In this document: positions 1-8,499 of the stretch, one piece after another
Layout of the letters: each line of letters opens with the position of its first letter
Position numbering within the stretch: the stretch's first letter is position 1
Source of the DNA: Promethearchaeota archaeon
GTDB lineage: Archaea; Asgardarchaeota; Lokiarchaeia; Sigynarchaeales; SOKP01
Assembly: GCA_016839845.1 (NCBI GenBank)
Contig: JAEOTL010000298.1
Span: forward strand, 1 to 38,006
Direction of reading: 5' to 3'
Length of the DNA stretch: 38,006 nt
Notes under the pieces: generated by a model
What the model was told of the DNA's origin: nothing
Seen by the model: only the letters and a program-made list of their open reading frames with translations
Database searches by the model: none
Translations under genes and position numbers: made by a program

Positions 1-1
1 A

Positions 2-343
2 ATTAAAGATGACTCAATTTCAATAAATTATCTTCTAGGTTTATTAAACAGTTCTCTTTATAACTATTTAGCTAAAGGTATCATTAATAACACAAATAGT
101 CTCCAACTTACTGGAATCCACGCGTTACCATTTGTAATTCCTGATAACACTACTAAGGGAAAAGTTGAGGAATTAGTTGATAGCATAATTTTTAAAAAAA
201 AAGAAAAAGTAGATTATGATTACCTCGCTGAACAAAAAGAAATCGATAATGTAATTTTTAACCTTTACTCAGCAAAATTTCATTTTACAAAGAAACTTAA
301 AGTTAAATTAGATGATTCCTTTTCCGAATACAGAAAAGATTAG
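2..343 (+). CDS. C-terminal end of an Eco57I-like (type IIG) restriction/methylase, 5' truncated
   Basis: An open frame enters from the left edge and stops with TAG at 341-343, giving 113 residues. It contains YLLGLLNSSLYNY, then a SLQLTGIHALPFVIP stretch, and ends with a basic and acidic tail that includes LAEQKEIDNVIFNLY. This order (LLGxLNS, the PxPxIP-like segment, then an IDxxVxxLY helix) is typical of the C-terminal target-recognition part of Eco57I/BREX-type N6-adenine methylases and of fused type IIG enzymes. The catalytic NPPY motif would lie outside the window. The family call rests on these short motifs only. Whether the enzyme also carries a nuclease cannot be seen. Confidence 0.55.
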   Translation: MKDDSISINYLLGLLNSSLYNYLAKGIINNTNSLQLTGIHALPFVIPDNTTKGKVEELVDSIIFKKKEKVDYDYLAEQKEIDNVIFNLYSAKFHFTKKLKVKLDDSFSEYRKD

Positions 344-373
344 TGAACCTTACTTTACAGATTTGTGTAGAAG

Positions 374-1276
374 ATGAACGCTAAAAAAATCCCCGTGATT
401 CTTGACACCGATATCGGATTTGATATAGATGATACTTGGGCACTTGGATTATTACTTAAGTGTCCTGAATTCGATGTAAAATTAATTACCACGACTTATG
501 GAAACACGTTTTTTAAGTCTAAGTTGGTCGCCAAATTTCTTGAAGAAGTTGGCCGCTCTGATATTCCGATAGGCATTGGACCTAAAAACAGTGATAGAAG
601 GGGTCCATTACTTCCTTGGGTTAAGGATTATAACTTAAATAGATATCCGGGAATAATATATGAAAATGGGGTAGAATCCATTTGTAATACTATTGAGGAG
701 TCTAAAGATGAAGTTACGTTGATAGCTATAGGCGCTCTAGGGAATATTTCCAAAGCACTTACCCTCAATCCACAAATAACAGAGAATTCATGCTTTGTAG
801 GGATGCATGGAAGTATCCGGATTGGTTATGGAGGATCTCCTACGCCTCATATTGAATATAACGTCTTATGTGATATTCAAGCATGTAGAGAAGTCTTTCA
901 GGCAAATTGGGATAAAACAATTACCCCACTTGATACTTGTGGAAATATTATCCTCTCAGGCAGTAATTATAAACGGATTTTAAATTCCGATAATCCAGTT
1001 GTAAACAATATAAAAGATTGCACTGAAATTTGGCTCAATAAAAATAGAAGACATATAACTTTTGATGCGCAAAAAAGAACTTCGATTTTATTTGATATCG
1101 TGGCTATTTACTTAGCATTCTCAGAGGACTTAATAAATATCGAAGACATAAAAATTATGGTGACGGATAAGGGTTTAACAAAAATAGATGAAAAAGGAAA
1201 CGCAATTCGTTGTGCAACTTCTTGGAAAGATCCTCAAGCGTTTAAAGATTTGATTGTCTCCCGCTTAACTGACTAA
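374..1276 (+). CDS. Inosine-uridine preferring nucleoside hydrolase family protein
   Basis: The product has 300 residues, close to the usual 305-320 of the family. It would hydrolyse the N-glycosidic bond of ribonucleosides to release ribose and base, acting in the cytoplasm in nucleoside salvage. The calcium-binding signature DTDIGFDIDD is at residues 11-20, just after a hydrophobic strand as in IunH/RihA enzymes. Further support comes from LIAIGALGNIS, the PHIEYNVLCDIQA segment (EYN-x2-D) and a C-terminal SILFDIVAIY that carries the last metal aspartate. It follows the methylase remnant by 30 nt and is convergent with the TPP enzyme at 1298. The exact base preference cannot be read from the sequence. 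Confidence 0.85.
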   Translation: MNAKKIPVILDTDIGFDIDDTWALGLLLKCPEFDVKLITTTYGNTFFKSKLVAKFLEEVGRSDIPIGIGPKNSDRRGPLLPWVKDYNLNRYPGIIYENGVESICNTIEESKDEVTLIAIGALGNISKALTLNPQITENSCFVGMHGSIRIGYGGSPTPHIEYNVLCDIQACREVFQANWDKTITPLDTCGNIILSGSNYKRILNSDNPVVNNIKDCTEIWLNKNRRHITFDAQKRTSILFDIVAIYLAFSEDLINIEDIKIMVTDKGLTKIDEKGNAIRCATSWKDPQAFKDLIVSRLTD

Positions 1277-1297
1277 AATATATAAAAAAGAGATCTT

Positions 1298-3115
1298 TTA
1301 TAGTTTTTCCCCTTTTATTTCTTCTTCATATTTCTTTCTTCTGAGCTTTAAGTATTCTGGTATCGGAACATCCCACCAACCCCAAGCAGGTGAACCTGTA
1401 AACGGAAAAGTTCTATTTACAAGGATCTCTATAACAACTGGTTTATTTACCTTACTTGCTCTTTCTAATGCAGGATGAATTTCTTCTTTCTTAGAAATTT
1501 GTTCCGCATAACATCCAAAACCTTCAGCGATTTTAGCAAAATCTGGTGAATATGGATTCCCTTCATTGTCAATGAAAGCAGTACCATAACTTCTTTCTTC
1601 TCCGAAAGCTGTCTGTTGAAGATCTTGGATTGCAAGCCAGCCAAAATTATTTAACACAATTATAAACAAATTGGTTAGGCCGAGTTGAACAGCAACAGAC
1701 AATTCTGATATAGTCATCATGAAATCACCATCTCCCACTAATGCTACAACTTGTCTTGAAGAATTTTCTGTGTCAATTGAACCTAGCTTAGCACCAATTG
1801 CAGCAGGTAAACTATAGCCCATTGTTGAGAATCCTCCCGCAGTAATACAAGTTCTGGGTTCGTAAAATGCTAATTCTTGAATCATTTGAGCTTGTACATT
1901 ACCCGAACTAGTTACAATAACAGCATCCTTTTCAAAAAAATTCCGAATTTCACTTAAGACTGTAGAAATCATTACCGGGATTTTAGATGAGTTTCGATGC
2001 TTCTCAAGGGTATTTTCCCACTTTTCTTTCTCCTGTTGGAGCTCTTTAAAATATGTCGTCTTTTCATATTCGACAGAATAATCGGAAAGCTCATTAATAA
2101 CTTGTCGAAGACATGCTTTTGCATCTCCTACAACTCCAACTTCAACGGGATAATTCTTACCAATCTCTTGGGGATCAATATCAATTTGAATTAGTTTTGT
2201 AGGAGGAATTGAAAAACTCACCCCTTGTTTATAGGAACTTGCGGTTTCGTCGGCAAATCTACAACCAATGGCAAGAATAACGTCGGCACTTGATGTCATT
2301 TTCAAACCAACTGTAGTTCCTTTACTGCCTGTGCTCCACGCGAACAATGGATGATCATTTGGGAATGCAGATTTTGCCATCATTGTTACCACTACTGCTG
2401 CCCCGATTTTTTCTGCTAACTCTTTCACTTCAGAGAAAGCCCCAGCATTTACGATTCCCCCTCCTAAAAGAATTACAGGTCTAATAGCTTTTTTAAGTAG
2501 AAATGTAATTTTCTTAATTAATTTTGGGTCTCCTAGGACTCTACCCTCACTCCGTCGTTCTTGAGGTTCTGGGATCTCACATTCGATTGCATCTGCCTGC
2601 ACATTCATAGGGAGATCTATTACTACAGGTCCCCTTCTACCACCCATCATGTTATTAAAAGCACGTTGCATAATTGAAGGTAATTGTCCTACTTGACTAA
2701 CTTGCCATAAACGTTTGGTTATAGGTTCTAAGATTCGATACATATCAGAATCTCGTTTTCTCTCAACCTCTTGAAGTACTCCTTTACCTCTCATATGAGT
2801 ATGTGTACTTCCAACAATCACGCATACAGGAAAGCTATCTACAAATGCATCGGCTAATCCAATAGCTGTATTTACAGCCCCAGGACCGATTGATGTAAAT
2901 ACACACAACGGGTGATTAGTTATTCTATAATATCCGATTGCCATGTGGACAGCACTCATTTCCTGTTTGGGTTGAATTAACCGAATTTTGTCCCGGTTCT
3001 CATAGAATGCATCAGTAAGTGGAAGATTTCCGTGCCCAGGAATGCCAATAACATATTTTATACCCTCCTTTATTAAATAGTGGGTAATAATCTCTCCTCC
3101 TGTATATCGGACCAT
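1298..3115 (-). CDS. Thiamine pyrophosphate-dependent enzyme, acetolactate synthase large-subunit/IolD-like
   Basis: The 605-residue protein has the three-domain layout of the POX/ALS family. The N-terminal PYR domain carries the activating glutamate at residue 52 (KQEMSAVHMA). A central Rossmann domain follows (PVILLGGGIVNAG), then a C-terminal PP domain with GDGDF at 461-465 and NN at 489-490, the Mg-TPP motif. The GHGN at residues 27-30, where acetolactate synthases have a GxxG phosphate-contact loop, and the C-terminal GWWDVP recall trihydroxycyclohexanedione hydrolase (IolD) more than IlvB. No ilvH or inositol gene is nearby, so the substrate is open. It lies divergent from the flavoprotein gene at 3207, with 91 nt between them for both promoters. 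Confidence 0.75.
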   Translation of the reverse strand: MVRYTGGEIITHYLIKEGIKYVIGIPGHGNLPLTDAFYENRDKIRLIQPKQEMSAVHMAIGYYRITNHPLCVFTSIGPGAVNTAIGLADAFVDSFPVCVIVGSTHTHMRGKGVLQEVERKRDSDMYRILEPITKRLWQVSQVGQLPSIMQRAFNNMMGGRRGPVVIDLPMNVQADAIECEIPEPQERRSEGRVLGDPKLIKKITFLLKKAIRPVILLGGGIVNAGAFSEVKELAEKIGAAVVVTMMAKSAFPNDHPLFAWSTGSKGTTVGLKMTSSADVILAIGCRFADETASSYKQGVSFSIPPTKLIQIDIDPQEIGKNYPVEVGVVGDAKACLRQVINELSDYSVEYEKTTYFKELQQEKEKWENTLEKHRNSSKIPVMISTVLSEIRNFFEKDAVIVTSSGNVQAQMIQELAFYEPRTCITAGGFSTMGYSLPAAIGAKLGSIDTENSSRQVVALVGDGDFMMTISELSVAVQLGLTNLFIIVLNNFGWLAIQDLQQTAFGEERSYGTAFIDNEGNPYSPDFAKIAEGFGCYAEQISKKEEIHPALERASKVNKPVVIEILVNRTFPFTGSPAWGWWDVPIPEYLKLRRKKYEEEIKGEKL

Positions 3116-3206
3116 AATACTCAGTTTTGTTAAGCTTTTTTGTAATTTAAAATATACTTAATACAGATATCTAATTATAAGATTTAATAATAAAAAAGTG
3201 ATTTCG

Positions 3207-4241
3207 ATGGTATTTGAAACAAATATAACCAATACTTTAGGGATTAAACACCCCATAATTGGAGCCCCTATGGGACCGTTTTATACTACTGAATTAACGG
3301 TTGCAATCTCAGAAGCTGGGGGCTTAGGCGTCCTGAGTCATACAAACTTATTTGGAAAAAGTCCAATAGAAGAAATGAAGAATAATATGCTACATGTAGT
3401 CGAACATACAGATAAACCGTTTGGATTCAACATAAGAACGGCACGAATGCAGCCTGACGCTCTTACACTCTGCAGAAAAATACCACAACTTATAGCGAAT
3501 AATCCAAAACTACGGGAACAATGTAAATATGTAATTACTAGTGCTGGTTCTCCAAAAATGTTGAAGACAAGAAATTTTCAAAAGTTAAAAGAGAGTGGAT
3601 CTGAAATACAACATTTCCATGTTGCTCCTGCACTATGGTTAGCAGATAAATGCGTGGCTGCTGATGTTGATGGTATGGTAATAACCGGATCCGAGGGGGG
3701 AGGACATCAATCGTATGAAAAAGTTAGCACTTTAGTTCTATTGCAACAAGTTGTTGATAAATATCCCGATATACCTTTAATCGCGTGTGGAGGTTTTGCT
3801 ACTGGTCAAGGATTAGCTGCAGCTTTAGCAATGGGTGCAGGTGCTATAGCAATGGGATCCAGATTTATTGCATCAGAAGAGAGCGAATTCCACGAAAATT
3901 ATAAAAATATTGTTCCCCCTGCAAAGGCTCAAGATACAGTTTTGGTAACTGGTTTTTTTGGCCCTATAAGATTATGGAAAAATAACTATGCCTTGTCCCA
4001 TGATTTAGTTGCTAGTAAAGAAGAAAAAATGGCGCAAGAAAAAGCGATGACAGCTGAAGAAATGATGGACACATTGAAAAAAGGGGAACTCGCTTATGAG
4101 GGTAATATTGAAGATGGGAGCATTCTCTTAGGTCAAAGCATTGGAATTATAAATAAAATCCAAAGTGTAGAAGATATTATAAACTCTCTTGTTGCTGATG
4201 CTGAGAAATATTTAAAAAAAGCTCACACTCAAATTAAATAA
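3207..4241 (+). CDS. NAD(P)H-dependent flavin oxidoreductase, nitronate monooxygenase/FabK-like
   Basis: The 344-residue protein matches the 2-nitropropane dioxygenase family, an FMN TIM barrel. It shows the N-terminal LGIKHPIIGAPMG, EAGGLGVLSH, the phosphate-binding GSEGGGHQ loop near residue 160, and IACGGFATGQGLAAALAMGAGAIAMGSRF. Members oxidise nitronates or, as FabK, reduce enoyl-ACP; archaea make ether lipids, so the first or an unknown redox role is more likely. A GTG lies 9 nt upstream at 3198, but it is part of the SD-like GTGAT at 3198-3202, and the ATG at 3207 matches the usual family N-terminus, so I start there. A long T tract follows the stop. Confidence 0.8.
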   Translation: MVFETNITNTLGIKHPIIGAPMGPFYTTELTVAISEAGGLGVLSHTNLFGKSPIEEMKNNMLHVVEHTDKPFGFNIRTARMQPDALTLCRKIPQLIANNPKLREQCKYVITSAGSPKMLKTRNFQKLKESGSEIQHFHVAPALWLADKCVAADVDGMVITGSEGGGHQSYEKVSTLVLLQQVVDKYPDIPLIACGGFATGQGLAAALAMGAGAIAMGSRFIASEESEFHENYKNIVPPAKAQDTVLVTGFFGPIRLWKNNYALSHDLVASKEEKMAQEKAMTAEEMMDTLKKGELAYEGNIEDGSILLGQSIGIINKIQSVEDIINSLVADAEKYLKKAHTQIK

Positions 4242-4267
4242 CGGAAATCTTACAATCTCATCCTTAA

Positions 4268-4279
4268 TTTTTTTTTTTT
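4268..4279 (+). terminator. Poly-T tract, probable transcription terminator
   Basis: An uninterrupted run of twelve T residues lies 27 nt after the stop of the flavoprotein gene. Archaeal RNA polymerase terminates efficiently at such T runs without a hairpin, so this likely ends the 3207-4241 transcript. No stable stem is seen before it. Confidence 0.5.
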
Positions 4280-4407
4280 ACATTTTTAATTTTATGTACA
4301 TTGATAAAGTTTCATAATTCTCTATGCCCTTTCGATTTATAAATCGAATTTCAAGAGATATAATTAAATACCATCATAATAATCTGTGAAACTCTACTTA
4401 GAGATAA

Positions 4408-5733
4408 ATGCCTTCAACTTTAGAAAAGATTCGCGTCTTAGGAGAAAATTCAAAATACGATATTTGTGCTAGCACTGCTTCCAGTCGTACGGCAAAATAT
4501 CCAAAACTTTTTGGAGATTCTAAAAAATGGATAGGAGCTACAGCAAGTGCTGGGATTTGCCATAGTTATACTCCTGATGGTAGATGTATGAGTCTTTTTA
4601 AAACTCTATATACTAACAAATGTATTTATAACTGTAAGTATTGTTTTTCTCATGGATGTAAGAAGAAAATGAGTTTCACACCAGAGGAATATGCCCGTAC
4701 ATTTATGAAACTTTATTCGATGAATACCGTAGAAGGTGTTTTCATATCATCGGGGGTTTGTGGTAGTGCCGATAGTACTACCGAGGAAATGTTAGAAGCT
4801 ATAAGATTGTTAAGATTTAAGTACAACTTCCGAGGATATGTACATTTTAAATGTTTACCGGGGGTAAGTAAATATTTGCTTAAGGAAGCTATAACTCTGT
4901 CAGATCGCATCTCAATTAATACAGAAGCTTCTACTAAGGATCATCTTGCCGAAATTGCGGATCAAAAAGATTTCAATAATGATATTCTTACTCGTCAACA
5001 TTGGTTAAAGCAGATTCGACTTAAACATAATGATGAAACTCTTAAAGTAATGAGGGATTTGAAAAAAGACAACCAATTAGAGTATCAAGCAAAAATGATA
5101 AAAGATAGAAGGGAAAACGGGTATAAAAAATTTCGATGGGACGGTGCACCAATTTTGAATAGCGGACAAACGACCCAGTTTGTTGTAGGAGCTGCTGAGA
5201 GTGAAACGGATTATGATCTACTGAAAAGAATTGACTGGGGATATAAGAAAATAGATTTAAGACGCGCATATTTTTCTTCTTTCATACCTATTGAAGGTAC
5301 CCCATTAGCAAGTAAACAAGCAGCCTCACTTGCAAGAGAACATCGGTTATATCAAACTGATTGGCTATTACGGATATATCATTATAAATTGAAAGATATA
5401 GAAGAAGTTATTACAGAGGAAGGTCATTTACCAAAAGGAGATCCGAAGATTCATTTGGCTCGGAAATATTTTAATGAAAATAATCCTGTGGATCCAAATC
5501 AAGCATCCTACAAAGAATTATTGCGAGTTCCGGGAATCGGTCCCATTTCTGCCAAAAGGATAATAAATTTACGAGCATCAAATTTTGTTTTTAAACGTCG
5601 TGCTGATTTAAAGTCTGTAGGAGTTGTTTTAAAACGTGCTGATCCATTCCTTAAAATTAATGGTCAAAATCAAACGACTCTCAATAGTTTTCTAATTACT
5701 GATAATAATTCACTACAAGGTGGAATTAATTGA
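4408..5733 (+). CDS. Putative DNA modification/repair radical SAM protein with C-terminal HhH (TIGR03916-like)
   Basis: The product has 441 residues. The radical SAM cluster motif CX3CX2C is at residues 72, 76 and 79 (KCIYNCKYC). The N-terminal KYDICASTASS and the SAGICHSYTPDGRCMSLFK segment are hallmarks I recognise from the TIGR03916 family, a putative DNA modification/repair radical SAM protein. After the barrel, residues about 365-415 form a helix-hairpin-helix unit (LLRVPGIGPISAKRII), which suggests DNA or RNA contact. The stop overlaps the start of the next gene by 4 nt, so the two are probably co-translated. In bacteria this family is regularly encoded beside a DUF4130 (TIGR03915) protein, which is also the likely nature of the neighbour. 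The biochemical reaction is unknown. Confidence 0.8.
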   Translation: MPSTLEKIRVLGENSKYDICASTASSRTAKYPKLFGDSKKWIGATASAGICHSYTPDGRCMSLFKTLYTNKCIYNCKYCFSHGCKKKMSFTPEEYARTFMKLYSMNTVEGVFISSGVCGSADSTTEEMLEAIRLLRFKYNFRGYVHFKCLPGVSKYLLKEAITLSDRISINTEASTKDHLAEIADQKDFNNDILTRQHWLKQIRLKHNDETLKVMRDLKKDNQLEYQAKMIKDRRENGYKKFRWDGAPILNSGQTTQFVVGAAESETDYDLLKRIDWGYKKIDLRRAYFSSFIPIEGTPLASKQAASLAREHRLYQTDWLLRIYHYKLKDIEEVITEEGHLPKGDPKIHLARKYFNENNPVDPNQASYKELLRVPGIGPISAKRIINLRASNFVFKRRADLKSVGVVLKRADPFLKINGQNQTTLNSFLITDNNSLQGGIN

Positions 5734-6398
5734 TTAAAAGAAGAGTTGAGCAGGATCCCTTAAAGGTTGTAGGTTGTGCAAAGGGATATTCTCATCAAGA
5801 ATTAATAAAAAATCTACCAAGACATTGCAAATCAACACCATATCTAATACAACAAGTAAGGAAGATCCCTGAAGCAGTTTTACGCAATTCAGGCACCCTT
5901 ATGGCTAAAAAAATAAATAAGATGATGCGGGAGGTTAATACTGAAGCTTATCGTGCCATTCAATTTACACGAACAGAAATAAATAATCGTGGGGTACTAT
6001 TTGGATTAGTTCTACTCAAACACCGGGTCATGGATAAAATATTAAACTATTTTCATGAAAGATGGCCACAGTGCATAATTTGCTTGTATAATGAACAAAC
6101 TCAAAGAACTGGAATTATAAATGAGAAAGGGAACATTAAAGAAGTAAAACTTCCTCTTAAACACGCCGTTGAAGCAGCAAGTAGAGGGCGCTCAATTATC
6201 CCATATTTCGAAGACATCCAATTTACGGGAGAAGAAATATTCGAAGTCCTTTATAAATCTCAAAATATTGTGGAAAGAGAGAATCCTCGTTATTTTGAGA
6301 GTATGATCCCGAAAAAGTGTTATGATCTTCCAGGGATGAGAAAAGGAGTAGAGAAGCGGTATAATTCTCAAAATAAAAAAATTAATGATTATTTTTAG
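5730..6398 (+). CDS. DUF4130/TIGR03915-like partner of the radical SAM protein
   Basis: The 222-residue protein starts with TTG at 5730, inside the stop of the upstream gene (TTGA overlap). A strong SD, AAGGTGG at 5717-5723, lies 6 nt before it and decides the start. The segment from about residue 60 (MAKKINKMMREVNTEAYRA) to HERWPQCIICLYNEQTQ resembles the C-terminal half of DUF4130, where a helix with REAHRMKGF is followed by an HFxxRFPxQxWLIYD strand. The N-terminal half is less similar to what I remember of the family. Tight coupling to the radical SAM gene suggests one complex in nucleic-acid modification or repair. The family call is moderate and leans on the neighbour. Confidence 0.6.
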   Translation: MIKRRVEQDPLKVVGCAKGYSHQELIKNLPRHCKSTPYLIQQVRKIPEAVLRNSGTLMAKKINKMMREVNTEAYRAIQFTRTEINNRGVLFGLVLLKHRVMDKILNYFHERWPQCIICLYNEQTQRTGIINEKGNIKEVKLPLKHAVEAASRGRSIIPYFEDIQFTGEEIFEVLYKSQNIVERENPRYFESMIPKKCYDLPGMRKGVEKRYNSQNKKINDYF

Positions 6399-6400
6399 TC

Positions 6401-7177
6401 TTAGATAATCTTTGCAAACAAATCTTTTGCATTCTTATAAGCGTTGCTTTCACTAGGTAAGAGTAATAGATTTTCTCCAACTAAGTTCATACTACTTATT
6501 TCTTCACTATTAGAAACGAAACCTAGGAGTTTTACATTATCTTCATTTATAGAAGCTACTTCTTTTTCTAAAATTTCTTTAACATTGACTGGAAACCTAT
6601 TACCGATAATCCATATATTTTCAAACAATAAATCAACTTCTTTCGTTAATTCAATTATCCTTTTCATGGTGTGAATACCCATTTTACTAGCATCGGTTAC
6701 AATTATAAGATCGGTGACATCTCTTCCAGTTTTTCTGGAAAAATATTCAAGCCCCGCGGGAGCATCGATAAAGGTTACATCGTAATTTTTTGAGAGGATA
6801 TCAATTACTCGCTTTAACGTGTTGTTTACGCTGCAGTAACATCCTTCACCTTCGGAACGCCCCATTTCGAGGATGTCGAAGTCGTCCATTTCGAGCAAGG
6901 CACTAAACACCTCAGACTCAATAATTTGATCTTTTGATACATCAAGAGGGATTTGTCGTTTCTGAATTTTGTTTTTCAGTACCGTCATTTTTCCCCCGAT
7001 AGTTTCCTTAAAATTGATCTCTTTTCCAATGATATCTCCAATATTCGCATCAGGGTCGGCATCTATTACAAGGATATCGTGTTTTTTTTCTTTCTCAAGG
7101 AGATATTTCAGCATTAAGACGAGGAGGGTAGATTTTCCTACACCCCCCTTACCAGAAAATGAAATAATTTTTTTCAT
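6401..7177 (-). CDS. CooC-like nickel-insertion ATPase (MinD/ParA superfamily)
   Basis: The 258-residue protein opens with the deviant Walker A KGGVGKST (residues 10-17) of the SIMIBI class. The segment MGRSEGEGCYCSVNN carries C113 and C115 and matches the GRPEGPGCYC(x)NN signature of CooC. In CooC these cysteines form the dimer metal site used for nickel insertion into carbon monoxide dehydrogenase. A Walker B-like FIDAPAGLEYFSR and switch TDASKMGIHT follow. No CODH gene is in the window, so this is an orphan maturase copy here; it implies CO dehydrogenase or another nickel/Fe-S enzyme elsewhere in the genome. It is convergent with the radical SAM pair, 2 nt apart. A general ParA-like role is the alternative. 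Confidence 0.75.
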   Translation of the reverse strand: MKKIISFSGKGGVGKSTLLVLMLKYLLEKEKKHDILVIDADPDANIGDIIGKEINFKETIGGKMTVLKNKIQKRQIPLDVSKDQIIESEVFSALLEMDDFDILEMGRSEGEGCYCSVNNTLKRVIDILSKNYDVTFIDAPAGLEYFSRKTGRDVTDLIIVTDASKMGIHTMKRIIELTKEVDLLFENIWIIGNRFPVNVKEILEKEVASINEDNVKLLGFVSNSEEISSMNLVGENLLLLPSESNAYKNAKDLFAKII

Positions 7178-7342
7178 ATGATCCCACTTTTCAAAAATAA
7201 TTAATCTCTAAATTATGATAATAGGTTTTTGGTTAAAAATTTGATATAAATATTTCAAAAGAGGGAAATTAATTCTAATAAGAAATAAAAGCTTCATACG
7301 TAAAGAAATTAATAAATAATAAAAAATTGCATTTAAGAAACT

Positions 7343-7822
7343 ATGATAATACGAGATATTGAGAGAAATGAGATGGGTGACCTATTAAAGCTTTATACCC
7401 ATCTGCATCGTGAAGATGCTCCTTTACCAGAGAAATCAAAACTAGAATCGATCTGGAACGAAATAACCTTAAATCCTCTTTTATGTTACTTTGTTGCCGA
7501 AATTGATGGAAAAATCGTTTCTTCATGCACCCTTTCAATAATCCCGAATTTAACACGAGGTGGAAGACCTTATGGATTAATTGAAAACGTGGTGACTCAC
7601 GCTGATTATCGAAGGCGTGGATTTGGTACCTCAGTTCTTCAACATGCACTCGAAGTAGCATGGAAAAATAATTGTTATAAGGTTATGTTATTAACTGGTT
7701 CAAAAGATCCAGGGATTCATCAATTTTATGAAGGTGTGGGTTTTAAAATGGGAATTAAAACTGGATTTGTCGCCAATGCCAAAGATTTTTCAAACTTGGG
7801 GGGATTAACTCCTGGAAAATGA
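7343..7822 (+). CDS. GNAT family N-acetyltransferase
   Basis: This is a compact 159-residue single-domain GNAT. The acetyl-CoA pyrophosphate-binding motif A appears as ENVVTHADYRRRGFGTSVLQHA (RRxGxG/A near residues 92-97), preceded by the ALTIIPN-like strand SCTLSIIPNLTRGG. Motif B, with GIHQFYEGVGF, follows. The substrate is unknown; small members like this acetylate amines, antibiotics or protein N-termini. The stop at 7820-7822 is followed almost at once by the HAD hydrolase, so they are probably one transcript. No clear SD precedes its ATG. Confidence 0.85.
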   Translation: MIIRDIERNEMGDLLKLYTHLHREDAPLPEKSKLESIWNEITLNPLLCYFVAEIDGKIVSSCTLSIIPNLTRGGRPYGLIENVVTHADYRRRGFGTSVLQHALEVAWKNNCYKVMLLTGSKDPGIHQFYEGVGFKMGIKTGFVANAKDFSNLGGLTPGK

Positions 7823-7823
7823 A

Positions 7824-8477
7824 ATAAAAAATTGTCGAGGAATTATATTTGATTTTGATTTTACACTTGCAGATTCTTCTAAAGGCGTAGAAGAATGTGT
7901 AAATTACGCTTTAATAAAGTTAGGTTTTAAAGCAGGTTCTATTGAGAAGATAAATGAGACAATTGGTCTTACCCTTGAACAAACTTTGACATATTTAGTA
8001 GGAGAACAACATACAGATAAAAGTGAGAGATTTAAGTTTTATTTTATCGAAAGAGCAGATGAAATTATGGCGGATTTTACTGATTTGTTCACAGAAACAC
8101 CAAGAGTTCTAAGATTACTACATAAGAAAGGGCTAAAACTGGGGATAGTATCGACGAAATTTAGATATCGAATCGAAACGATTCTATCACGTGAAAATCT
8201 AAGGGAATTGTTTGACGTGATCATCGGGGGAGAAGACGTTCCAAAACTCAAACCGGATCCATTTGGATTAATATCCGCAGTTAAGAAATTAAATCTTTCT
8301 ACTTCAGAAGTCCTCTATGTAGGAGATAGTATAATAGACGCTGAAACGGCTTCCAGAGCGAATATTCATTTCATCGCCATTCTAACCGGGGTTACAACTC
8401 ATAAGGAGTTCGATCAATTTCAAGTGGATAGTTTCATTGAGAAACTTTCTGATTTGCCAAAGCTTATATTTAAATAA
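7824..8477 (+). CDS. HAD-family hydrolase (phosphoglycolate phosphatase-like) with a non-standard start
   Basis: The first in-frame ATG is at 7986, but the open frame continues upstream and encodes the catalytic HAD motif I, IIFDFDFTLADS, so a start at 7986 cannot be right. Motif II (GIVSTK), motif III (KLKPDP) and motif IV (YVGDSIIDAE) follow in normal order, and the C-terminus is complete. Between the in-frame TAA at 7806 and motif I the only plausible starts are CTG at 7812 or ATA at 7824. I choose ATA (217 residues) because other genes here also seem to use it; CTG would overlap the GNAT gene by 11 nt. One extra A in the run near 7823 would instead create an ATG start with an ATGA overlap, so a sequence error or mutation is possible. 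Confidence 0.7.
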   Translation: MKNCRGIIFDFDFTLADSSKGVEECVNYALIKLGFKAGSIEKINETIGLTLEQTLTYLVGEQHTDKSERFKFYFIERADEIMADFTDLFTETPRVLRLLHKKGLKLGIVSTKFRYRIETILSRENLRELFDVIIGGEDVPKLKPDPFGLISAVKKLNLSTSEVLYVGDSIIDAETASRANIHFIAILTGVTTHKEFDQFQVDSFIEKLSDLPKLIFK

Positions 8478-8499
8478 CGAGAATTGAAAAAGAAATGTC

